From CADCTB01 sp038214685 (GTDB lineage Bacteria; Actinomycetota; Acidimicrobiia; Acidimicrobiales; AC-14), in NCBI GenBank assembly GCA_038214685.1, contig JBBQRO010000001.1, positions 24,067 to 88,066 on the forward strand: 64,000 bases of DNA. The letters run 5' to 3'. Under the pieces are notes generated by a model that did no database searches, was not told where the DNA came from, and worked only from the letters and a program-made list of their open reading frames with translations. The translations under genes and the position numbers were made by a program. Each line of letters opens with the position of its first letter. Positions within the stretch are counted from its first letter, which is position 1. Shown here piece by piece: positions 45,689 to 53,585 of the stretch.

Positions 45689-45883
45689 ATGCCAAAGATG
45701 AAGACCCACCGCGGCGCCGCCAAGCGGTTCAAGGTGACCGGTACGGGCCGCATCATGCGGCGCAAGGCGTTCCGGGCCCACCTGCTCGAGAAGAAGTCCT
45801 CCGTCCGCACCCGGCGACTGGGCCGGGCCTCGGAGGTCACCGGAGGCGACAAGGCCCAGGTCAAGCGCATGCTGGGCCTCTAG
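45689..45883 (+). CDS. rpmI: 50S ribosomal protein L35
   Basis: 64 residues, MPKMKTHRGAAKRFKVTGTG, the canonical L35 N-terminus. ATG 45689 is preceded by GGGGAGGAGA. It lies 20 nt after infC and is followed by a 158-nt structured gap before rplT. Confidence 0.96.
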   Translation: MPKMKTHRGAAKRFKVTGTGRIMRRKAFRAHLLEKKSSVRTRRLGRASEVTGGDKAQVKRMLGL

Positions 45884-45957
45884 TCACGCCAGCACACTTG
45901 TTCGGAGTGGTAGGCAGCATCGCAGCAACCCCCAGCTTCCCGTAGCGCCAGTTGGCG

Positions 45958-45984
45958 GCCGGTGGGGCAGGGGCCCCCACCGGC
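45958..45984 (+). promoter_or_regulatory. Strong hairpin in the rpmI-rplT intergenic region
   Basis: GCCGGTGGGG and CCCCACCGGC form a perfect 10-bp stem with loop CAGGGGC. A second small hairpin, GGTCC-GAA-GGACC, follows near 45995. The gap 45884-46041 holds no gene. A role in L20 autoregulation is possible by analogy with E. coli, where L20 binds the rpmI-rplT mRNA. Confidence 0.5.
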
Positions 45985-46041
45985 AGGAGCGGGCGTGGTC
46001 CGAAGGACCCGGGTTCCGCTTCCAGAAGAAGGAGTCACCTC

Positions 46042-46404
46042 ATGGCCAGGGTCAAGCGTTCCGTTCACGGCCGGAAGCACCACCGCGCCGTCCTCGACGC
46101 GGCCAAGGGGTACTACGGCAACCGCAGCCGCAGCTACAAGTCCGCCAATGAGGCGGTCATGCACGCCCTCCACTACGCCTACCGCGATCGTCGGGCGCGC
46201 AAGGGCGACTTCCGCAAGCTGTGGATCCAGCGCATCAACGCCGGTTGCCGCCAGCACGGCATGAGCTACAGCCGATTCATCGCCGGGCTCCGGGAGGCCG
46301 GCGTCGAGGTGGACCGCAAGGTTCTGGCCGACCTGGCCGTCACCGATCCCGCCGCTTTCGCCGGTCTGGTCAAGCTGGCACAGGAGAGCCGCCAGGCCTC
46401 GTGA
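46042..46404 (+). CDS. rplT: 50S ribosomal protein L20
   Basis: 120 residues, normal length, MARVKRSVHGRKHHRAVLDAAKGYYG. ATG 46042 follows AAGAAGGAG. L20 is needed for early 50S assembly and represses its own operon in several bacteria. Its stop overlaps the GTG start of the methyltransferase gene as GTGA. Confidence 0.96.
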   Translation: MARVKRSVHGRKHHRAVLDAAKGYYGNRSRSYKSANEAVMHALHYAYRDRRARKGDFRKLWIQRINAGCRQHGMSYSRFIAGLREAGVEVDRKVLADLAVTDPAAFAGLVKLAQESRQAS

Positions 46405-47273
46405 GGCCTGGGCCCGAGCGGCCCCCGGAGCGGGGAGCAGGGCCCGAGCGGCCCCCGGATCGGGGAGCAGGGTCCGAGCGGCCCCCGGAGCGGGGACCCG
46501 GCCTGTCGTTCACCTCGGCACGGGTCAAGCGACTCCGCCAGCTCATGGAGCGATCCTCCATGCGCCGGCGTGAGCGGGCCTTCGTGGTCGAGGGCCCGAC
46601 GCTGGTGGGCGACGCCCTCGACGCCGGCACCGAGTTGGAGTGCCTGTTCGTGGCCCCCGGCGCCACCGCTCCGGTCGTGCACCGGGCCATGGCCGCCGGC
46701 GTTGCGGTGTTCGACCTGGCGCCCGGTGTGCTTGAACGGGTGGCGGGCACGGTGACGCCGCAGCCCGTCCTGGCCGTGGCCGGCACCGTCGACGTGGACC
46801 TGGCCGACCTGGCCGGTGCGTCCCTGGTGCTGGTCTGCATCGACATCCGTGATCCGGGCAACCTCGGCACCGTGCTCCGCAGCGCGGAGGCAGCGGGGGT
46901 GGGGGGGATAATCTGCTGTGACGGTTCGGTCGACGTGTACAACCCGAAGTGCGTTCGGGCGTCGGCCGGCTCGCTGTTTCACACACGGATTGTGGTTGGA
47001 GGAGAGCCGGTGGGGGTGCTCGCAACGCTGGGAGAATGGGGCCTGCGGCGCCTGGGCACGCGAGCCGACGCCGGCGAGCCGTACCATCGGACCGACCTGG
47101 CCGCGCCCACCGCCCTGGTGCTGGGCAACGAGGCGCACGGGCTGCCCACCTCCACGGCCAGCAGCCTCGACGGTTGGGTCGCCATCCCCATGGCGGGTCG
47201 GGCCGAGTCGCTCAACGTTGGGATGGCGGCGGCCGTGCTCTGCTTCGAGGCCGCCCGCCAGCGGAGTCGATGA
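46401..47273 (+). CDS. TrmH/SpoU family RNA 2'-O-methyltransferase with repeat-derived N-terminus
   Basis: 290 residues from GTG 46401. The first ~33 residues are three tandem copies of a 10-residue unit like GPERPPERGA, translated from repeat family B. The usual protein begins after it (SARVKRLRQLMERSSMRRRERAFVVEGPTLV). The SPOUT domain has ICIDIRDPGNLGTVLRSAEAAG, LVLGNEAHGLP and IPMAGRAESLNVGMAAAV, the AdoMet-binding knot. It probably methylates 23S rRNA; a member next to rplT-pheS is common. No other start exists before the conserved region. Confidence 0.9.
   Translation: MRPGPERPPERGAGPERPPDRGAGSERPPERGPGLSFTSARVKRLRQLMERSSMRRRERAFVVEGPTLVGDALDAGTELECLFVAPGATAPVVHRAMAAGVAVFDLAPGVLERVAGTVTPQPVLAVAGTVDVDLADLAGASLVLVCIDIRDPGNLGTVLRSAEAAGVGGIICCDGSVDVYNPKCVRASAGSLFHTRIVVGGEPVGVLATLGEWGLRRLGTRADAGEPYHRTDLAAPTALVLGNEAHGLPTSTASSLDGWVAIPMAGRAESLNVGMAAAVLCFEAARQRSR
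46410..46499 (+). repeat. Family B hairpin repeat, three tandem 30-bp units
   Basis: Units at 46410-46439, 46440-46469 and 46470-46499 differ at only a few bases. The first two begin with hairpin GGGCC-CGAGC-GGCCC; the third is GGTCC-CGAGC-like (GGGTCCGAGCGGCCC). Each is followed by CCGGAGCGGGGA or close to it. They lie in the first codons of the methyltransferase gene. Confidence 0.85.
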
Positions 47274-47304
47274 CCGGCCCGGCCAGCTGCGTGCGGAACG
47301 CGAC

Positions 47305-47430
47305 GGAAGGCCGGTCCAACCGGTACTCATGGCCCGACCAGCAGGTCGGGCAGTGACCGGCCCGGGAGGCCGGTCCAACCGGTACTCATGGCCCGACCAG
47401 CAGGTCGGGCGATGACCGGCCCGGGAGGCC
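47305..47430 (+). repeat. 59-bp tandem duplication upstream of the histidine kinase
   Basis: Copy 1 47305-47363 and copy 2 47364-47422 are nearly identical; a partial third starts at 47423, inside the kinase gene. Each unit holds the hairpins GCCCGACC-AGCA-GGTCGGGC and CCGGCC-CGGGA-GGCCGG. The 47274-47411 gap contains only this repeat. Confidence 0.85.
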
Positions 47431-48488
47431 AGTTCACCGACCTCGCCGTCGACCGGCTGCCCGACGCCGTGCTCGAGCTCGACGGCGGGTGCCGGGTGCG
47501 GCTGGCGAACGCGGCAGCGACCATCCTCACCGGTCTGCGTACCGACGAGCTGGTCGGTCGGTTGCTGGCCGACGTCCTGGAGCCCCGGGCCGCCGACGGA
47601 CGGTCGCTGGTCGCCGGCGGCTGGCACCCGTCGGCCCGGCTGCGTTCGGTCACCCGGATTCCCGAACAGGAGGTGTGGCTGCGGTCCGCCGGCGGTCGAC
47701 AGGTCCGGGCTCTGGTCACCGGACGGTACGAACGAGACGGCGACGGCAGCCTCACCGGCGCCGTGCTGGTGCTCCGCGACGGAGCCCGGCGGCGGCCGGT
47801 GGCCGGGGACGGCATTGAGATCATCTCCACGGTGAGCCACGAGCTGCGTTCGCCGCTCACGTCGGTCAAGGGCTACACCAGCCTGCTGCTCAATCGGTGG
47901 GATCGCCTCGGTGAGGACCAGAAGCGGATGATGCTCGAGCAGGTCCATCACGACGCCGACCGGGTGACCCGCCTGGTCACCGAGCTGCTCGACATCAGCC
48001 GGCTGGAGAGCGGGCGCCTGGTCCTTCGCCGCCAGATGGTGGACCTACTGCCCCTGGTGAACGGCGTGATCGAGAAGGTGCGGATGATGGAGACCCGGCT
48101 GTCGGCCGAGGTGCAGTTCCCGGAAAACTTCCCCCACGTCTACGCGGATCCCGACAAGATCGAGCAGGTGTTGACCAATCTGGTGGAGAACGCGGCCAAG
48201 TATGCCGACCCCCGCAGTCTGCGGGTGACCGCCACGTCGGCTGGCGACCAGGTCAGGGTGGAGGTGGCTGACAAGGGCGAGGGCATTCCCGTCTCGGATC
48301 TGCCCCGGGTATTCACCAAGTTCTTCCGGCGGGCCGAGACCCGGCCGACGGGCTCCGGGCTCGGGCTCTGGATCAGCCGGGGCCTGGTCGAAGCCCACGG
48401 TGGTCGCCTCGTGGTGGAGTCCGAGGTGGGCAAGGGATCGGCGTTCTGCTTCACGCTCCCCATCGCCCCGCCGGAAGCGCTTCGGTGA
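47412..48488 (+). CDS. Soluble PAS-domain sensor histidine kinase, orphan
   Basis: 358 residues from ATG 47412; ATG 47388 (in the repeat) would add eight. N-terminal PAS domain (about 10-125, LPDAVLELDGGCRVRLANAAAT), then HisKA with SHELRSPLTSVKG near residue 139 and HATPase with LVENAAKYAD, DKGEGIP and GSGLGLWISRG. There is no transmembrane helix, so the signal is probably cytoplasmic. No response regulator is adjacent; the next gene is pheS, coupled by GTGA. Partner and signal cannot be inferred. Confidence 0.88.
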   Translation: MTGPGGQFTDLAVDRLPDAVLELDGGCRVRLANAAATILTGLRTDELVGRLLADVLEPRAADGRSLVAGGWHPSARLRSVTRIPEQEVWLRSAGGRQVRALVTGRYERDGDGSLTGAVLVLRDGARRRPVAGDGIEIISTVSHELRSPLTSVKGYTSLLLNRWDRLGEDQKRMMLEQVHHDADRVTRLVTELLDISRLESGRLVLRRQMVDLLPLVNGVIEKVRMMETRLSAEVQFPENFPHVYADPDKIEQVLTNLVENAAKYADPRSLRVTATSAGDQVRVEVADKGEGIPVSDLPRVFTKFFRRAETRPTGSGLGLWISRGLVEAHGGRLVVESEVGKGSAFCFTLPIAPPEALR

Positions 48489-49534
48489 AGGAGCTCACCG
48501 ATGAGGTCGCCGCGGTCGAGGCCGACGGCCTGGCCCGCGTGGCCACCGCAACGTCCACCGCTGAGCTGCGCGCCGTCGAACAGGAATTGGTGGCGGGCAA
48601 GCGCTCAGCCCTCGCTGCTCTCAACCAGCGGTTGGGCAAGCTGCCGGTGGAGGAGCGCAAGGACGCCGGCCGGGCCATCAATGCGGCGCGGGGTCGCGTC
48701 GAGGCTGGCATCGCCGAGCGGGCCGAGAAACTGGCCACCGGCGAACGCCAGGTCCGGATCGAGGCCGAGCGCCTCGACCTGACCGAGGTGATCGAGCGAA
48801 GGCAGGCCACCCGCGGCCACCGTCATCTCGTCACCCAGGCTCGCGACGAGCTGGAGGATCTGTTCGTGGCCATGGGGTACCAGGTGGCCGAAGGCCCCGA
48901 GGTCGAGACCGACTGGTACAACTTCGAGGCCCTCAACATGCCGCCCGCCCACCCGGCCCGCAGTATGTGGGACACCCTCTATGTCCGCCTGGGCGCCGCC
49001 GAGTCCACCCTGCTGCGCACCCACACGTCGCCGGTGCAGATCCGGGTGATGCAGAGCCAGCCGCCGCCCATCTACATCGTGGCGCCGGGCCGCTGCTACC
49101 GCCGCGACACGCCCGACGCCCGGCACCTGCCCGTCTTCCACCAGATCGAGGGCCTGGTCGTCGACCGGGGCATCACCTTCGGCGACCTGGCCGGCACCAT
49201 CGAGGCCTTCACCAGCGCCTACTTCGGCCCCAACATCCATTCTCGCCTCCGCCCGTCGTACTTCCCCTTCACCGAACCGTCGGCGGAGTTCGAGGTCAGC
49301 TGCATCTTCTGCGAGGGAAAGGGCTGCCGGGTCTGCTCACATTCGGGCTGGATCGAGCTCGGCGGCTGCGGCATGGTCGACCCTGCCGTGTTCACCGCCG
49401 CAGGCATCGACCCCGAGGAGTACTCCGGGTTCGCCTTCGGTTTCGGCATCGACCGCTGCGCCATGATGCGCCACGACGTCGACGATATCCGCCACTTCAT
49501 CGCCAACGACGTCCGCTTCCTGGAACAGTTCTGA
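48485..49534 (+). CDS. pheS: Phenylalanine--tRNA ligase alpha subunit
   Basis: 349 residues: an N-terminal coiled-coil arm (about 1-85) that contacts tRNA, then the class II core with GYQVAEGPEVETDWYNFEALN, RTHTSPVQIR, GRCYRRDTPDARHLPVFHQIEG and FAFGFGIDRCAMM. It pairs with PheT. GTG overlaps the kinase stop. Between pheS and pheT is a 168-bp gap filled by a family C element, an unusual separation for this pair. Confidence 0.96.
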   Translation: MKELTDEVAAVEADGLARVATATSTAELRAVEQELVAGKRSALAALNQRLGKLPVEERKDAGRAINAARGRVEAGIAERAEKLATGERQVRIEAERLDLTEVIERRQATRGHRHLVTQARDELEDLFVAMGYQVAEGPEVETDWYNFEALNMPPAHPARSMWDTLYVRLGAAESTLLRTHTSPVQIRVMQSQPPPIYIVAPGRCYRRDTPDARHLPVFHQIEGLVVDRGITFGDLAGTIEAFTSAYFGPNIHSRLRPSYFPFTEPSAEFEVSCIFCEGKGCRVCSHSGWIELGGCGMVDPAVFTAAGIDPEEYSGFAFGFGIDRCAMMRHDVDDIRHFIANDVRFLEQF

Positions 49535-49575
49535 TGCTTCGTCGTTGCTCGTTCACTGCGCTCACTCCGCGCCGA

Positions 49576-49659
49576 CGAGTTGATCGTGCTCCGGCTGGCC
49601 GGCGGAGCCGGCCGCCCGCCGCGCTGCTCCTTTCCGGCCGGCAGCTGATGGGGCCGCCT
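49576..49659 (+). repeat. Family C intergenic element, copy 2 (pheS-pheT)
   Basis: Ordered blocks match 29131-29211: GAGTTGATCGTGCTC, GGCCGGCGGAGCCGGC, CTCCTTTCCGGCCGGC and GGGCCGCCT. The remainder of the pheS-pheT gap (49535-49702) is GC-rich, hairpin-prone and has no gene. Confidence 0.65.
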
Positions 49660-49702
49660 CCGGCGGCGCTCGCAGCCGCCGGCGCCCCTGGCGGTCGCTG
49701 AC

Positions 49703-52090
49703 ATGCGGGTCCCGCTCTCTTGGCTCTGTGACTTTGCCCCGCTCGTCGGAGATCCCTCCGACCTCGCCGCCGCGCTCTCCGGACTTGGGCTGGTCGTGGA
49801 GGGGGTAGAGACCATCGGGGAGGGCCTGGCTGACGTGGTGGTCGCACGCGTGCTCGCCACCCGGGCCCATCCCAATGCCGACAAGGTCCAGGTGGTCGAT
49901 GTCGACGCCGGCGACGGGACCGACCTGCAGATCGTGTGCGGTGCGTTCAACTTCGCCGCCGGGGACATGGTGCCCCTCGCTCCCGTCGGGGCCCGGCTGC
50001 CGGGAGGCATGCGGATCGGCCGCCGCAACGTCCGGGGCCAGTGGTCCAACGGGATGCTGTGCTCGTCCACCGAGCTGACCCTGAGTTCCGACGGCGACGG
50101 CATCATGCTCCTCGACGCCGGCCTAGCGCCCGGAACGCCGCTCACCGAGGCCCTCGGGATCGTCGCCGACGTGGTCTTCGACCTCGACGTCACACCCAAC
50201 CGCCCCGACGCCCTCTCAGTTGCCGGCGTGGCGCGCGACCTGGCTGCCCACTTCAAGGTGCCGTTCGCCATTCCCGAGCTGCCGGCCACCGGCGGTGACG
50301 GCACCGGCGCCACCGTCACCGTGGTGGTCGAGTCGGCCGACCTCTGCCCCCAGTTCACCGCCACCGTCCTGTCGGGAGTGACCATCGGGCCGTCGCCCCA
50401 GTGGATGGCCCAGCGCCTGACGCTGGCCGGGATGCGGCCAATCAACAACCTGGTCGACGTGTCGAACTACGTGATGCTCGAGCTGGGCCAGCCCAACCAC
50501 CCCTACGACCTCGACCGGCTGCCGGGACGGGGCTTCCTTGTGCGCCGGGCACGCGACGGAGAGACTCTCGTCACCCTCGACGACGCCGAGCGCGTCCTCG
50601 GCCCCGACGACTGCCTCATCTGTGACGCCGAAGGCGCCGGCGTGGGCATCGCCGGCGTCATGGGCGGGGCGTCGAGTGAGATCAGCGCGGCCACCGCCAC
50701 GGTGGCCCTGGAGACTGCGTGGTTCGATCCCGTCGCCATCGCCCGCACCTCGAAGCGACTGGGTCTGCGCACCGAGGCGTCGGTGCGATTCGAGCGCGGC
50801 GTCGACCCCGAAGGGGTGGCCCGGGCCGTGGCCCGCTTCTGCCAGCTGGCCGGCGAGGTGGCGGGCGCGTCGGTGACCGGTCCCATGGTCGACGTGCAGG
50901 TCGACCTACCCCGACCGGGCCGGGTGGTGCTGCGCACGACGCGGGTCAACGCCATCCTGGGCACCGACCTGTCGGCGGCCGACGTGTCGGGGCACCTGCA
51001 GCCCATCGGCTTCCGCTGTACGCCAACGGGCGAGGGCGACTTCCGGGTCGACATTCCCTCGTGGCGACCGGACTGCGCGCGGGAGATCGACGTGATCGAG
51101 GAGGTGGCCCGCCATCACGGCTACACCCAGATCGCCCGCACCCTGCCAGCCATCACCCAGGTCGGCGGGCTCACGCCGTACCAGCGCCACCGTCGGGCGG
51201 TCAGGGAGGTCCTGGTGGGCGCCGGCCTGTCCGAGGCATGGGCCACGTCGTTCCTGTCCGCCGACGACCTGGTCCGGGCCGGCCTGCCCCCCGAAGCGGT
51301 CGAGATCGAGAATCCCCTCACGGCGGAGGAGTCGATCCTGCGGCCGTCGCTGCTGCCAGGCCTCCTGCGGGCCCTCGCCGCCAACGCCGGCCACCGCCGC
51401 CCCGACCTCGGCCTGTTCGAGATCGGGCACGTGTTCCTGCCGCCGGCGCCGGAGGGCGAGCAGCTCCCGGTCGAACCCGAGCGCCTCGCCTTCGCCCTGG
51501 GCCGGCGCGACGCTCATGACGCGGTGCGCATCTGGAACCTGCTCACCGACGGCATGCGCCTGGTCGACGTGTCACTGGAGGCGGCCCCAGTGGTCGGCCT
51601 CCATCCCACCCGCAGCGCCGTGGTCGTGGCCGGGCGCCGGACAGTGGGCGCCATCGGCGAGATCGATCCGCAGGTGCTGGCCGCCCACGGTATCGAGGGC
51701 CGGGTGGGCTGGTTGGAGGTCGACCTGGAGGCGCTGCTCGCCACCTCCCGCCGCCCCGCCGACTACCGGCCGGTCAGCCGGTTCCCCTCGGCCGACATCG
51801 ACCTTGCCTTCGTGGTCGAAGAGCCGGTGCCGGCGGCCGCTGTCGAACGGACCCTGCGCCGGGCGGCGGGCGACGTGCTCGAGCGCATCGAGCTGTTCGA
51901 CGTCTTCCGCAGCGCCCAGATGGAGGGCCCGAGCGGCCCTGCGAGCGGTAAGCAAGGGGTGCGGAGCCTGGCCTGGCGGCTGCGCTTCTCGACCCTCGAC
52001 CACACCCTGACCGAGGACGAGCTGACTACCCTTCGCCTCCGCTGCATCGAGGCCGTCACCGCCGCCCATCCCGCCCGCCTGCGGGGCTGA
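49703..52090 (+). CDS. pheT: Phenylalanine--tRNA ligase beta subunit
   Basis: 795 residues, all PheT domains: tRNA-binding OB fold (about 40-150), B3/B4 editing domain with VTPNRPDALSVAGVARDLA, B5, the catalytic-like core, and a C-terminal FDX-ACB domain (about 695-795). In the FDX-ACB domain, between FDVFRSAQM and RSLAWRLRF, an extra EGPSGPASGKQGV is encoded by a family B repeat. The core fold either side is intact, so the insertion is probably tolerated in a loop. Confidence 0.95.
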   Translation: MRVPLSWLCDFAPLVGDPSDLAAALSGLGLVVEGVETIGEGLADVVVARVLATRAHPNADKVQVVDVDAGDGTDLQIVCGAFNFAAGDMVPLAPVGARLPGGMRIGRRNVRGQWSNGMLCSSTELTLSSDGDGIMLLDAGLAPGTPLTEALGIVADVVFDLDVTPNRPDALSVAGVARDLAAHFKVPFAIPELPATGGDGTGATVTVVVESADLCPQFTATVLSGVTIGPSPQWMAQRLTLAGMRPINNLVDVSNYVMLELGQPNHPYDLDRLPGRGFLVRRARDGETLVTLDDAERVLGPDDCLICDAEGAGVGIAGVMGGASSEISAATATVALETAWFDPVAIARTSKRLGLRTEASVRFERGVDPEGVARAVARFCQLAGEVAGASVTGPMVDVQVDLPRPGRVVLRTTRVNAILGTDLSAADVSGHLQPIGFRCTPTGEGDFRVDIPSWRPDCAREIDVIEEVARHHGYTQIARTLPAITQVGGLTPYQRHRRAVREVLVGAGLSEAWATSFLSADDLVRAGLPPEAVEIENPLTAEESILRPSLLPGLLRALAANAGHRRPDLGLFEIGHVFLPPAPEGEQLPVEPERLAFALGRRDAHDAVRIWNLLTDGMRLVDVSLEAAPVVGLHPTRSAVVVAGRRTVGAIGEIDPQVLAAHGIEGRVGWLEVDLEALLATSRRPADYRPVSRFPSADIDLAFVVEEPVPAAAVERTLRRAAGDVLERIELFDVFRSAQMEGPSGPASGKQGVRSLAWRLRFSTLDHTLTEDELTTLRLRCIEAVTAAHPARLRG
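51924..51957 (+). repeat. Family B hairpin repeat inside pheT
   Basis: AGGGCC-CGAGC-GGCCCT hairpin at 51924-51940, then GCGAGCGGTAAGCAAGG. The same order is seen at 46410 and 62164. It is read in frame as part of PheT. Confidence 0.7.
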
Positions 52091-52095
52091 CCCGC

Positions 52096-52548
52096 CTACT
52101 GCCAGGCGACGATCGCGCCCTGGGCCGCGTCGTATCTCTCGCGGGCGGTCTTCATCTCCCGCTGGGCCTTCTCGATGATCGAGGCGTCGCTGGCCACCCG
52201 GGCCCCTTCCACGCAGGTCGCCACCGCGGTGCCCGTTGCGTCGAGCGCAGCGCGCATCGCTGCGTCGACGGTGGCGTCGGGCACGGGCAGCGCCTCGCGG
52301 GCGTCGGCCAGATCCTCCTGCAGCTGGGTGCACTCCGACAGCACCACCGGGCGCTGGCCGGCGTTGAGGGCCTGCACCGAGCGGTCAAGGTCGTCGCTCA
52401 CCACCGAGACGATGCTGGCGTACTTCTTCTCCCAGTCCGCCTTGTTAGTGGCCGCGCCCTCGTCGGAGCCGCCGCCACATGCCCCGCTCAGGAGGCCGAC
52501 CACGACGATGGCCAGACCGAAACGAGTTGAATGATTATTCATCATCAT
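52096..52548 (-). CDS. Putative small lipoprotein
   Basis: 150 residues from ATG 52548; ATG 52542 (148 residues) fits the promoter better. The signal peptide ends LLSGAC, a lipobox-like site with Cys near residue 24, followed by GGGSDEGA. The mature part is helical with two further cysteines (SECTQLQ, ATCVEGA) that could form a disulfide. Function unknown. It converges on pheT (6 nt apart) and diverges from argC, sharing the AT-rich arginine promoter. Confidence 0.72.
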   Translation of the reverse strand: MMMNNHSTRFGLAIVVVGLLSGACGGGSDEGAATNKADWEKKYASIVSVVSDDLDRSVQALNAGQRPVVLSECTQLQEDLADAREALPVPDATVDAAMRAALDATGTAVATCVEGARVASDASIIEKAQREMKTARERYDAAQGAIVAWQ

Positions 52549-52555
52549 GTATTAT
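52527..52555 (+). promoter_or_regulatory. argC promoter with ARG-box-like operator, bidirectional
   Basis: TTGAAT (52527-52532), a 17-nt spacer and TATTAT (52550-52555) form a good promoter whose +1 falls on or next to the argC GTG 52563. The palindrome TGAATGATTATTCA (52528-52541) fits the ARG-box core TGNATWWWWATNCA with one mismatch. On the - strand the same -10 reads GATAAT and points at the lipoprotein gene. The stretch is strikingly AT-rich for this window. Confidence 0.75.
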
Positions 52556-52562
52556 CAGTCCC

Positions 52563-53585
52563 GTGGTTCGGGTCGGGGTCGTCGGAGCATCGGGCTATGC
52601 GGGGGCCGAGCTCCTGCGCCTGTGCCACTCCCATCCCGACCTGGACGTGGCGTGGGCGACGGGCGACACCCAGGCCGGGACCCTAGTCGGCGCTCTCTAT
52701 CCGAGCCTGGCTGCCGCTTATCCCGGCCTGGCGTTCGAGACGTTCGACTCGGCGGGGGTGAACCATGTCGACCTGGTCTTCCTGGCCCTGCCCCACGGCG
52801 CGTCGCAGCGCCTGATGCCCGGGCTGCTCGACGCCGGCGTGAAGGTCGTCGACCTGGGCGCCGACTTCCGGTTACGCGACCCGCCCGTCTACGAGCGCTG
52901 GTACGGCGAGGCCCACGTGGCGCCCGAACTGCTCGACCGGTTCGCCTACGGGCTGCCCGAACTGCACCGCGACCACATCGTCACGGTCGACGCAGTGGCC
53001 TCCGCTGGGTGCTACCCCACGGCTGTGGCCCTGGCCCTGGCCCCCCTCTCCGCCGTCGGGGCCATCGAGTCGAGCGGGATCATCGTCGACGCGGCCAGCG
53101 GGGTGTCGGGGGCCGGGCGGGCGCTCAAGCACGGCACCCACTTCGGCACCGCCAACGAGGACTTCACCGCCTACGGCCTGCTCGACCACCGGCACACCCC
53201 GGAGATGGAGCAGTCCGTCGGCGCCACCCTGCTGTTCACCCCCCACCTGGCGCCGATGACCCGGGGCATCCTGGCCACCTGTTACGCCCGGCCGGCTACC
53301 GGCGCCACCACGTCGACCGAGGAGGTCCTGGCCATCCTGGCCGGCGCCTATGCCAATGAGCCGTTCGTGGTCGTGTCGCCCACCAGCCCGTCGACCAAGG
53401 CCACCTGGGGTTCCAACGCCGTCCACCTCACCGCCCGGTACGACGGGCGCACCGGGTGGATCGTGGTCCTGGCCGCCCTCGACAACCTGGTGAAGGGCGC
53501 CTCCGGCCAGGCCGTGCAGTGCGCCAACCTGCTCCTTGGCCTCGACGAGACGTCGGGCCTCTCCTCGATCGGAGTGTATCCGTGA
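52563..53585 (+). CDS. argC: N-acetyl-gamma-glutamyl-phosphate reductase
   Basis: 340 residues. NADP-binding VGVVGASGYAGAELLRL at the N-terminus, catalytic Cys in ASAGCYPTAVALAL near residue 148, and GKLKHGTH-like region ALKHGTHFGTANEDF. GTG 52563 is the first codon of the conserved domain and lies 7 nt behind the -10, so argC is probably leaderless. It heads the argCJBDFRGH operon. Confidence 0.95.
   Translation: MVRVGVVGASGYAGAELLRLCHSHPDLDVAWATGDTQAGTLVGALYPSLAAAYPGLAFETFDSAGVNHVDLVFLALPHGASQRLMPGLLDAGVKVVDLGADFRLRDPPVYERWYGEAHVAPELLDRFAYGLPELHRDHIVTVDAVASAGCYPTAVALALAPLSAVGAIESSGIIVDAASGVSGAGRALKHGTHFGTANEDFTAYGLLDHRHTPEMEQSVGATLLFTPHLAPMTRGILATCYARPATGATTSTEEVLAILAGAYANEPFVVVSPTSPSTKATWGSNAVHLTARYDGRTGWIVVLAALDNLVKGASGQAVQCANLLLGLDETSGLSSIGVYP

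Noticed and set aside
47305..47430. Possible CRISPR-like array (59-bp units; also 57670-57792)
   Set aside because: The units are contiguous with no variable spacers and no cas genes are near; they are tandem duplications.
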